Source of the DNA: [Clostridium] symbiosum
GTDB lineage: Bacteria > Bacillota > Clostridia > Lachnospirales > Lachnospiraceae
DNA length: 51,896 bases
Reading direction: 5' to 3'
Assembly: GCA_021769625.1 (NCBI GenBank)
Contig: JAETSN010000028.1
Location: 1 to 51,896 of the forward strand
Below are positions 20,451-27,212 of the stretch, in pieces. The stretch's first letter is position 1; each line of letters begins with the position of its first letter. A program made the translations under genes and the position numbers. Under the pieces are notes generated by a model. The model had not been told where the DNA came from and did not search any database. It saw only the letters and a program-made list of their open reading frames with translations.

Positions 20451-21266
20451 TTACATCAGCCTTTTATAAATATCCAGCATGCTTTCAATCTGGTATTGCA
20501 GAAGCCATGCGGCATCATTATACTCAGTCGTTGATTTAATTGCCTTCAACAGTCTGGTATAATATTTTTCTGTCTCTGTGATCATCCGATAAATTCTCTC
20601 CCTGCTCAGCCCCCAGGACATCGTTGTCAGATTATTGCAGCGATCAATACATTTCACTAAAGCAGCTTTCGGGTTTGCAGCTATGGCATCATAGTAAGAA
20701 TCCATTACTGCTTCTCTGTCTGAAGCGTTTGTCTTTTCGTGAGTTAACAGGACAACTATTCTTTTTGCTCCATCACTGACCGGAAGATCACTCTCTGTCT
20801 TATTGCAATCCTCAATGACATCATGAAGAAGAATCGCTGCTATGACCGCATCTTCTTTTATACCCATAGATAAAGCATGGCATGCCATATTCAGCGGATG
20901 ATAAATATATGGAGTATCCGATTTTTTTCTTTTCTGGCCTTTATGCGCTTCAACCGCAAAGTCAATCGCTTTTAAGGTATCAGGCATCTGAAGATTCCTG
21001 GCGGTAGTCTTTACATATGTTTTCATATGTTCCCAATTATAGATCGCCTCTTTGGCTTTAAAGACTTTTCTCTTTTCCTCAGCCAAAACAGACAGGGAGA
21101 CATCGAAGACTTCAGCCAGTTTCAGTAACTTGTCAAGATCAGGTTTATATTCATCCCTCTCCCAGGAAGATACCGCCTGAAAGGATACATCCAGCTCATC
21201 GGCTATTCTTTCCTGCGTAAATCCTCTTTCTTCCCTGAATCGTCTTATATTAGCACCTATGCTCAT
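20451..21266 (-). CDS. HTH-HD protein: XRE DNA-binding domain fused to RelA/SpoT-type hydrolase domain
   Basis: A 271-residue fusion. Residues 1-60 form an XRE helix-turn-helix (FTQERIADELDVSFQAVSSWE). Residues about 95-230 are an HD domain of the SpoT/Mesh1 class: the metal ligands appear as H123 (IYHPLNMACH), H148-D149 with E152-D153 (HDVIED) and D208 in KCIDRCNN. In the family these residues bind Mn and hydrolyse (p)ppGpp or related nucleotides. The synthetase, TGS and ACT domains are absent. The ATG follows AGGAGGG, which overlaps the stop of the upstream 174-residue gene, so the two are cotranscribed. A nucleotide-sensing repressor is one hypothesis; enzymatic activity is inferred from motifs only. 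Confidence 0.85.
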   Translation of the reverse strand: MSIGANIRRFREERGFTQERIADELDVSFQAVSSWERDEYKPDLDKLLKLAEVFDVSLSVLAEEKRKVFKAKEAIYNWEHMKTYVKTTARNLQMPDTLKAIDFAVEAHKGQKRKKSDTPYIYHPLNMACHALSMGIKEDAVIAAILLHDVIEDCNKTESDLPVSDGAKRIVVLLTHEKTNASDREAVMDSYYDAIAANPKAALVKCIDRCNNLTTMSWGLSRERIYRMITETEKYYTRLLKAIKSTTEYNDAAWLLQYQIESMLDIYKRLM

Positions 21267-21275
21267 CGTACCCTC

Positions 21276-21800
21276 CTAGTCAAGGAACCCAAAACTGTAA
21301 ATATCCGTAGCACCATACGCTTTCAGATCTTTTTCGATATCAGACTGAATTGTTTCCATAAACCCTTGATCCCAGCAATCATAGGTCAATCCAATATCTA
21401 TCGGAAACAGGCTGTACTTAATGCTATTCAGCGTAAACTTTGTTTTAACATACTTCGCAGGCCATCTGGGTTTTTTATCCCACTCTTCTTTTCGGGTTGC
21501 AAACTCGACTCTCCATATATTTTTCAGAGAATCCAGTATTTGCTGGTTTATAATGGGAATCGCCTGCTCCACGGAAATCTCATCCATTTCCATCAGGACA
21601 CCCGTGCTCCCAAATCGATGCGGAGAATCCTCCGGTTCTGACGGATCATAACCTGCCAAATGATCCATGATGACATGATCAGAATCTTCAACCCATTTGC
21701 CATCCCTAAAAATATAGTCCCTGTCGTAATCTCCGCCCAGTTCACGCTTAGCAACGACTCTGTCTCGAATAAGATAATAAATGACTTTCTTTTCTTCCAT
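21276..21800 (-). CDS. Conserved-looking hypothetical protein cotranscribed with HTH-HD gene
   Basis: A 174-residue soluble protein, unrecognised. It is acidic and rich in Tyr/Trp, with stretches YLIRDRVVAKRELGGDYDRD, IPIINQQILDSLKNIWRVEF and a C-terminal half containing FPIDIGLTYDCWDQGF. No signal peptide or membrane segment is seen. The ATG at 21800 has AAGGAGG nine bases upstream; 19 codons before it are leader. Its stop codon lies inside the ribosome site of the HTH-HD gene (9-base gap), suggesting functional linkage. Confidence 0.7.
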   Translation of the reverse strand: MEEKKVIYYLIRDRVVAKRELGGDYDRDYIFRDGKWVEDSDHVIMDHLAGYDPSEPEDSPHRFGSTGVLMEMDEISVEQAIPIINQQILDSLKNIWRVEFATRKEEWDKKPRWPAKYVKTKFTLNSIKYSLFPIDIGLTYDCWDQGFMETIQSDIEKDLKAYGATDIYSFGFLD

Positions 21801-21857
21801 CCCGCGCGCCCTCCTTCTGTATGTATCATATAAAAGAATGCACGAAATGTTCAGCAA

Positions 21858-22100
21858 GCCCGAGTAGAAGTTAAATATACTTATTCAAGCTACGCTTGAG
21901 TTGTCCTGTTTCATTATAACCGCTGTCATTGTAAATAACAATAATCATATACATACAAAAACGACCAGTAGAGGCCATAGAATCTCCACTGGCCGACTTC
22001 CACTTATACTATCGTATATACCCCCTGTGGGCAGAACTGCTCTCTGGAAAATCAGTTCCAGCTCCGTTTCTGATATTCAGATCTGTTATACTCACCTTCA
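21858..22100. other. Non-coding stretch with second copy of the twin hairpin
   Basis: Nothing coding was recognised. CCAGTAGAG (21965-21973) and CTCCACTGG (21984-21992) form an imperfect hairpin that resembles 20396-20427 (shared TCTCCACTGGCC segment). The pair flanks the HTH-HD cassette. Confidence 0.4.
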
Positions 22101-22175
22101 TCAGAAGCCTAAATCCCGTTTAACTTCTGCGATGTATGCGGTATGTACTTTTACATAATCATTTTCAAGCACTAT
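22101..22175 (-). pseudogene. Fragment resembling the C-terminal tail of RlmD
   Basis: The minus strand encodes VKVHTAYIAEVKRDLGF and a stop. This nearly repeats the tail FKVHTAYIAEVKRDLGL of the complete RlmD gene (24474-26387). At DNA level 22108-22150 and 24505-24547 share 39 of 43 bases. No start codon or complete gene surrounds it. Confidence 0.6.
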
Positions 22176-22191
22176 ACTTATATGATCCTGA

Positions 22192-22570
22192 TTACGAAAC
22201 GCCAGTGGAAATTCTTTCTGCTCTTATGCAAAGCTGATTGTACAATTTAGCTTCCTCATAACTTTGATGATTATGAAATAACGCCAATGCATAGTTATAT
22301 AGAGACAAATAATCATTTTGATCCAATATCCTTTTTCTATAAAATAATTCTCTTTCATAATTTCCTTGATAAAAGTATGCTTGGCTCAAATAATCTTGTA
22401 TACCCCACTTTTCATCGTTATCTAATGTATATTCATAAATGAGATTTCCATATTTAATAACGTCCTTCCACAGTCCTTTTTTACAAGATAAATAAACACA
22501 TCTCCCCAAATGTTTAAGAGCAAGAATGATAAATCTATCATTTTTTGTACACTTTTCCTTTAATTCTTGT
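22192..22570 (-). pseudogene. TPR-repeat gene fragment
   Basis: A continuous frame from the edge of the MATE-start copy (22570) to a stop at 22192. The text has tetratricopeptide-like spacing: LALKHLGRCVYLSCKKGLWK, WGIQDYLSQAYFYQGNYERE and YLSLYNYALALFHNHQSYEE. There is no credible ribosome site; the nearest initiator, a TTG at 22509, is poor. The upstream half of the gene seems replaced by the MATE fragment, so this is probably a remnant of a larger TPR protein. Confidence 0.5.
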
Positions 22571-22645
22571 CTCCCAATGAACCGTTTATCATATCCATAC
22601 GACTCTCCATGTCAATCCCTTCTTTCTTCTATTGTTCTGATATTC
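22571..22645 (-). repeat. Direct repeat copy 2: orphan MATE gene start and leader
   Basis: Reads MESRMDMINGSLGDK from an ATG at 22610 and then runs into a stop. It duplicates 19761-19835, including the leader bases upstream of the ATG. The rest of the second MATE gene is absent. Confidence 0.85.
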
Positions 22646-22651
22646 CATTCC

Positions 22652-22825
22652 GTAACTGTTTAGCTCAGACAAGCGGGCGCAGTCATATCCTATGAAGACT
22701 GTAGAAAAACGTCGGCATTTAGGCGCCGTGTTTTGGCGCCTTATGTGCCCGCTACGTTTTTCTTCAAGCGAGAGCGTGTCTGAATAGGATATGACTGTGT
22801 CTACTTGTCTGGGCTGAACTGTTAC
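22652..22825. repeat. 174-nt palindromic element, copy 1
   Basis: Arms of 42 nt (22652-22693 and 22784-22825) are complementary with seven differences, several of them G-U compatible in RNA. The core (22694-22783) contains a second stem, GAAAAACGTCGGCAT with the complementary-like segment ending GCTACGTTTTTC, plus a GGCGCC/GGCGCC inner stem, followed by AAGCGAGAGCGTG. It begins 12 bases after the stop of the GNAT gene. A homologous core with unrelated arms lies at 42215-42389. Confidence 0.75.
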
Positions 22826-22837
22826 TCAGTCCCTTCC

Positions 22838-23338
22838 TCATACAAGCGATTCCCGTTTCTTTCTCTCCATAGTGTGATAGCAAAGAAAACCCCCGTTCTC
22901 TGTTTTGATCTTTTCATACGAAATGATCCGGTACCCCCGTTTCAGATACATACTTTCCGCCGGAAAAGAAGCGGCTACATGAACCTCCGGGTAATTTTCA
23001 AAAATCCTTGCCTCCAGTAGATCCATCAATCTGCTCCCATATCCATTCCCCTGATATTCGGGCAGAATAAACAACCTGCAGATCTCATTTTTCCGGATAC
23101 TCCCTGTTCCTACGATGTTTCCCTGTGCCATCGCAAGATAGACCTCTTCGGAGGACATCGCTTCTTCAATCCCCGCCTCGCTGTGCAGATCAAGGAAGAA
23201 CTGCACCACGCCTGACGGATAATAATGCGGGTACACGTTCTGTATTGTTTCCCTTACAATGGCAGCTATCTGTTTTGGACGATCTGCCAATTTTAATTTT
23301 ATATCGGCTTTGGGATATTGCTTAAAAAAACAAGTCAT
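22838..23338 (-). CDS. GNAT-family N-acetyltransferase
   Basis: A 166-residue acetyltransferase domain. The acetyl-CoA binding segment is ICRLFILPEYQGNGYGSRLMDLLE (Q-x-x-G-x-G), preceded by the strand VYLAMAQGNIVGTGSI and followed by SMYLKRGYRI. The start is placed at 23338 (GGAG five bases upstream), overlapping the preceding gene by 17 bases; the frame is open further upstream to 23404 but without a better site. Acceptor substrate unknown. Confidence 0.82.
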   Translation of the reverse strand: MTCFFKQYPKADIKLKLADRPKQIAAIVRETIQNVYPHYYPSGVVQFFLDLHSEAGIEEAMSSEEVYLAMAQGNIVGTGSIRKNEICRLFILPEYQGNGYGSRLMDLLEARIFENYPEVHVAASFPAESMYLKRGYRIISYEKIKTENGGFLCYHTMERKKRESLV

Positions 23339-23726
23339 TTTTCTCCGCCCACTCAAAAAATATTTGATCATAAATATCGCCGCATACCATTTCAAAGTCA
23401 TCATATAAATCTAATTCTCGCAACTTTTTGATAAAAGAATCTACATAATCACTGCATCTTAAAATATTGAACAGCTGCCTTCTGATATCTTTGTCGTCCA
23501 CACATTCTTTCACATAAAATCTCATTATATCTTTATGATTGATTTCATCGTATGTAAGAAAGCAAAAATTATTTTCATCCTTCTCAGGCAATCGTGCATT
23601 CACATCGAGATTCTGCAATTCAACTGCAGAAACCGGGTATCTATCAAAAATATTTGTATCTTTGTGATAAAAAAAATACACTCTCCTGTTATTTATTGCT
23701 AACATCATTTCTATAATCGAACTCAT
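23322..23726 (-). CDS. UPF0158-like small protein
   Basis: A 134-residue soluble protein with the general look of the UPF0158 family: an N-terminal strand pair after MSSIIEMMLAINNRRVYFF, a middle YDEINHKDIMRFYVKEC segment and the terminal DIYDQIFFEWAEKNDL. No function is established for that family. The ATG at 23726 has GGAGG eight bases upstream. It overlaps the downstream GNAT gene. Confidence 0.55.
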   Translation of the reverse strand: MSSIIEMMLAINNRRVYFFYHKDTNIFDRYPVSAVELQNLDVNARLPEKDENNFCFLTYDEINHKDIMRFYVKECVDDKDIRRQLFNILRCSDYVDSFIKKLRELDLYDDFEMVCGDIYDQIFFEWAEKNDLFF

Positions 23727-23760
23727 TGTAACTTCCTCCACATCAATACTTGGTGGCGAA

Positions 23761-24081
23761 TCAGCCCAATCTATCTTTCAAAAATTTTACATTCTCTTTC
23801 AATTCATCCGAAAAATCGTCTAAATCGTCGACAGTTATTACATCCTCATGCATAAGCCGAATCAGATCAAATGGCATATCCTGTTTCCTCAATTCCAGCA
23901 ATACCCCTGGATTTTTCTTGTCTCTTTTAATACGCTTCTCCATTTCCCAAAACTTTGTGGACGCCGATTCGTCACTCGTTAAATACTCAACATATGTCGC
24001 CACGAGCCTCTCCATATATGCTTCCTGCCACTCAGGAAGTTTTTCCCTATACAATTTCCAATCTCTTTTCGAAACCTCCAT
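23761..24081 (-). CDS. Small conserved hypothetical protein
   Basis: A 106-residue, charged, probably all-helical cytoplasmic protein (MEVSKRDWKLYREKLPEWQE, KFWEMEKRIKRDKKNPGV, VITVDDLDDFSDELKENVKF). I recall similar short proteins in Lachnospiraceae, sometimes mislabelled as multidrug transporter; no membrane segment is present here. GGAGG is 16 bases before the ATG, rather far, so expression level is uncertain. Confidence 0.65.
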   Translation of the reverse strand: MEVSKRDWKLYREKLPEWQEAYMERLVATYVEYLTSDESASTKFWEMEKRIKRDKKNPGVLLELRKQDMPFDLIRLMHEDVITVDDLDDFSDELKENVKFLKDRLG

Positions 24082-24171
24082 ATACTCTGTTTTTTATCCT
24101 CCTTTTCAGTCCTGATTTTTCTTTGTATTCTTGATACAATAGCAGTTTTCCAGATCCACATTATTCCGTAC

Positions 24172-24258
24172 TTACATGTCAAGTTTTCGGTTGCTCTTCT
24201 GAAGTAACGCAATTGTCTCAACATGCGTACCAAATTAGAACATATCCCCACAAAATCA
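24172..24258 (-). pseudogene. Decayed methyltransferase C-terminal fragment
   Basis: The minus strand reads CGDMF, an in-frame stop, then GTHVETIALLQKSNRKLDM and a stop. This resembles the CDMFPWTGNVETVVMLSHK motif near the end of RlmD/RumA-type methyltransferases, but it is more diverged than a recent duplicate of the neighbouring gene. Homology is judged by eye on about 20 residues. Confidence 0.4.
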
Positions 24259-24360
24259 CAGAAATATGGACAATATTTATACAGTACTAATACCGTTCAT
24301 GCAACCCTTTTCCCACAAAATATAAGTTCCATCAATTTTGCACCACCCTGATGCAAAATT

Positions 24361-24483
24361 TCAATTGATTCTTTTTTCAATATCTTCAATTGATGGCAAC
24401 TTGTCTTGTAATTCTTCTGAAACACGATTGGAAAGTTTGTATTCACTTACTCCCATTGGTTTATTTACATCTTTCAAAGCATA
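24361..24483 (-). pseudogene. C-terminal remnant of a DUF1016/YhcG-type nuclease gene
   Basis: The minus strand encodes YALKDVNKPMGVSEYKL followed by a helix ending LPSIEDIEKRIN and a stop. This is the characteristic end of DUF1016 (PDDEXK-nuclease-domain) proteins. The fragment overlaps the last ten bases of rlmD in another frame, so the junction is a recombination scar. Nothing of the nuclease core remains. Confidence 0.7.
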
Positions 24484-26387
24484 GGGGCATCGTACATCGG
24501 CAATCCTAAATCCCTTTTTACCTCTGCGATATATGCGGTATGTACTTTGAAGCCGTATTCCGCTTCTATGTACTCCTTAATCATTTTGTAAGTAATACGC
24601 TCTTTCGGCTTGTATGCTTCAGCTCTCTTGGCGATATTATCAAGCGGCACTTTGCCCTCACCCTCGCCAAACTCCACTTTTACATTGATTACGCTGTCGG
24701 GTTTTTTGTGTGAAAGCATTACCACCGTCTCCACATTCCCCGTCCACGGAAACATATCGCAGCATACCGCTCTCTCCACCCGATACCCTTCCTCCAAGAA
24801 ACTTTCCAGATCCCTCGCCAGACTGGTCGGTTTACAGGAAATATAGACGATCCGTTCCACCCTGTAAGCCAGTATCTTTTTCAGCGCTTTCGGATGAACT
24901 CCGTCCCGCGGCGGATCCAGTATGATAAAGTCCGGCTTCTCCTCCAGTTCATCCAGCACCTTCAGCACATCCCCGGCGATAAACTCACAGTTATCAAGGC
25001 CGTTTAAAGCCGCATTCTCTCTGGCTGCCTCCACGGCTTCCTCCACAATTTCCACACCGACAACTTTTTTTGCCATAGGCGCCATCAACTGGGCTATCGT
25101 CCCCGTGCCGCTGTATAAGTCAAAGACCACCTTATCCGGCCTCTCACTGCCTTCCTCCCTGCCGCTCAGATCACCGATAAACTCCCGCGCCGTCGAGTAA
25201 AGCACCTCCGCTCCCAGAGAATTCGTCTGGAAAAAGGAAAACGCCGATATCCGGAAACGGAGTCCCAAAAGTTCCTCATAAAAATAATCCCTTCCATATA
25301 ACAGTCTCGTTTCATCGCTTCGCACCACATCAGCCACCGCATCGTTGACCATATGGAGGATGCCCACGATTTTCCCGTCAAGCGGCAGGCTCAACAACAT
25401 TTTTGCGAAGCCATCTATATATGAAAGCACCTCCCTCGTTCCCTCTTCATAACTTTCTACACGGGAAACTGCCTCTTTTACTTCATCACCAAAATCTCCT
25501 GTTCCGCCAGCTGTCCCTTTCGCCTCATAGCCACAATCACCGACACCACAAGCTGCCTCCTTCGCCCCATACCCAGAATCACCCACGCCGCAAGCTGTCT
25601 CTTTCGCCTCATTCCCAGAATCACCAACGCCGCAAGCTGCCTTCTTCATCTCATCCATTAAAATTCCCGCACCGGGAACCCTCTCTTTTTCCTTCTCCGC
25701 CACGCTGTCAACACCACCTGTCGTCACAAGCGCCACGAGGATCTCCCCTGTCTTCGCCCCCTTCCTTACCAGCAGATGCCGCAGATAACCTGTATGCCGC
25801 AGCCTGTGAAAAAAGGGCAGTCCCAGCTCTTCAAAATACTCCCTGACAGCCGTCAGGATCCGCCGGTAGTCCTCATCCATGATCATACAGCCGGAAACCG
25901 TGACAATGTCATAAAATCCGCCCCGTTTATGTAATCCTACAGACAGCGGTCCATCCTTCACCTCATCCCCGAAAGTAAACTCCATCTTGTTCCGATAGCC
26001 ATACACTGCCGGACTTGGTTTTATCGCCTCAAACTCCCACGCATCCTGCCTGCAGAGTACCTGATCGAGCAGTTTCTTCACCTGTTCCTGCTTTAACCTG
26101 CACTGATCCTCATAAGATAAATTGTGGTACAGGCATCCCCCGCAGAGCATAAAATGCGGACACGGGCTATCCACTTCATTCTCCGCTTTTTCCATGACTT
26201 TCAAAAGCCGTCCCTCCGCCCTGCCGTTTCTTTTTTTCTGTACACAAAAAGAAACTTTCTGCCCCGGCAGCACATTCTTCACAAGACAAAAAGCCTCTTC
26301 GCCGCTCTCCTCCCTGACTTTCACCACGCCTTTATTCGGAAAATCCACACGTTCCACGATTCCCTCTAAAATCTGACCCTTTTTCAT
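24474..26387 (-). CDS. rlmD: 23S rRNA (uracil-C5)-methyltransferase RlmD
   Basis: A 637-residue SAM-dependent enzyme with TRAM domain (residues 1-60), four iron-sulfur cysteines (CPHFMLCGGCLYHNLSYEDQC) and the Rossmann methyltransferase (FDLYSGTGTIAQ, DPPRDG, catalytic Cys in VYISCKPTSLARDLE). The start at 26387 has GAAAGGGAT upstream; the frame continues open through a hairpin array to 26666, which is not protein. Two oddities: a tandem block of roughly 14-residue repeats (GVGDSGNEAKETAC and variants, about 25480-25650) sits inside the central domain, and the C terminus ends at MYDAPML where a foreign gene fragment joins. Relatives are usually 450-480 residues plus a short tail. Catalytic residues are intact. 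Confidence 0.88.
   Translation of the reverse strand: MKKGQILEGIVERVDFPNKGVVKVREESGEEAFCLVKNVLPGQKVSFCVQKKRNGRAEGRLLKVMEKAENEVDSPCPHFMLCGGCLYHNLSYEDQCRLKQEQVKKLLDQVLCRQDAWEFEAIKPSPAVYGYRNKMEFTFGDEVKDGPLSVGLHKRGGFYDIVTVSGCMIMDEDYRRILTAVREYFEELGLPFFHRLRHTGYLRHLLVRKGAKTGEILVALVTTGGVDSVAEKEKERVPGAGILMDEMKKAACGVGDSGNEAKETACGVGDSGYGAKEAACGVGDCGYEAKGTAGGTGDFGDEVKEAVSRVESYEEGTREVLSYIDGFAKMLLSLPLDGKIVGILHMVNDAVADVVRSDETRLLYGRDYFYEELLGLRFRISAFSFFQTNSLGAEVLYSTAREFIGDLSGREEGSERPDKVVFDLYSGTGTIAQLMAPMAKKVVGVEIVEEAVEAARENAALNGLDNCEFIAGDVLKVLDELEEKPDFIILDPPRDGVHPKALKKILAYRVERIVYISCKPTSLARDLESFLEEGYRVERAVCCDMFPWTGNVETVVMLSHKKPDSVINVKVEFGEGEGKVPLDNIAKRAEAYKPKERITYKMIKEYIEAEYGFKVHTAYIAEVKRDLGLPMYDAPML
25479..25650 (-). 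repeat. 42-nt minisatellite inside rlmD
   Basis: About four in-frame copies of a 42-bp unit encoding GVGDSGxxAKExAC-like peptides. The period is a multiple of three, so copy-number change keeps the frame. Confidence 0.75.
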
Positions 26388-26412
26388 ATATCCCTTTCTT
26401 TTCAAAACAAAA

Positions 26413-26671
26413 GGCAGCATGCTCTGCAGACTGCCCTTTATATCCAACAGCAGACAATATACTATATAGACTGCCCCTATATCAGGCAACGGACGGTGCA
26501 CTTTGCAGACAGTCCTTATACCAGACAACAAGCAGTGCTCTTCGCTTACTGCCCTTATACCAGGCAACGAAAAGTGCGCTTTGCGAACTTTTCTTATACC
26601 AAGCAACGGACAATGCGCTCCGCTTACTGTCCTTATGCAAAAGAAAGTGTGAACGAAGCCGCCCACACTTT
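26413..26671 (-). repeat. Tandem hairpin array upstream of rlmD
   Basis: Seven hairpins, the later ones at 38-40-bp spacing, separated by a conserved spacer close to TTATACCAGGCAACG. Stem pairs differ between units: GGCAG/CTGCC (26413-26435), GCAG/CTGC (26450-26474), GGAC/GTCC (26491-26515), GCAGT/ACTGC (26532-26552), AAAAGT/ACTTTT (26570-26592), GGACA/TGTCC (26608-26632) and a final AAAGTGTG/CACACTTT (26644-26671). It lies between the small membrane protein gene and rlmD and would be in the rlmD leader. The unchanged spacer with changing stems is the reverse of a CRISPR. Confidence 0.75.
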
Positions 26672-26788
26672 CCGCTTTAAATTATTCCTGTTTCATCCTA
26701 TCTCCAAGATATCTCTCAGATCCACTTATCCGAATCTGATCCTAAAGACCTTACCTATCTTATTTCTTCCCTGATCTGATCTTAAACC

Positions 26789-27076
26789 TTATTCCTCTTC
26801 CTTCTTCTCCTCGGGTTCAGCAGCCTCTTTCTCCGCCGCCTCCTCTTCGTCCTCGAAGAACTCATCGTCGAAGTCATCCTCAAAATCATCTTCGAAATCT
26901 TCCAGATCACACCTGGACATCATGCGGTAGATCGCATATGCAGCACCGCCGATGGCAGCCAGTACAGCTAGTACGATCAGCACACACGTCACGATCCTGC
27001 TGATATCCCGCTTTTCCTCTTCCCTCTTTGTAAGCTTGTTCAATGTTTCCATCACTGTACGATATCTCTCTTCCAT
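26789..27076 (-). CDS. Small single-span membrane protein with acidic tail
   Basis: A 95-residue protein: charged N-terminal coil of about 28 residues, one transmembrane helix (IVTCVLIVLAVLAAIGGAAY, about 29-49), then a strongly acidic C-terminal tail of Asp/Glu runs ending EEKKEEE. Function unknown; similar small proteins are common in Lachnospiraceae. It follows pcrA by 137 bases on the same strand. Confidence 0.7.
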   Translation of the reverse strand: MEERYRTVMETLNKLTKREEEKRDISRIVTCVLIVLAVLAAIGGAAYAIYRMMSRCDLEDFEDDFEDDFDDEFFEDEEEAAEKEAAEPEEKKEEE

Positions 27077-27212
27077 AACGCTATACCTTCCTCTCTTCCC
27101 ATTGTTAATTTTCTTTTACAAAATACAGTTTCTGCACTTTGCATCGCTTCTGACACATATTTTTCTTAGTATATCATGAATTGTTTTTTTTTACTACACC
27201 TTAACAAAAATT

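Noticed and set aside
23979-24251. 90-codon basic frame on the minus strand
   Set aside because: Overlaps the 106-residue conserved gene and a decayed methyltransferase piece in other frames; no ribosome site.
25403-25846. 147-codon frame opposite rlmD with His/Pro/Ser repeats
   Set aside because: Shadow of the minisatellite inside rlmD.
26388-26666. N-terminal 93-residue extension of RlmD with 13-residue repeats
   Set aside because: It is translation of the hairpin array; period 39 keeps the frame open by chance. The TRAM domain starts at 26387, which has its own ribosome site.
26413-26671. CRISPR array
   Set aside because: The spacer is constant and the hairpin stems vary, the reverse of CRISPR; units are 38-40 bp, imperfect, and no cas genes are present.
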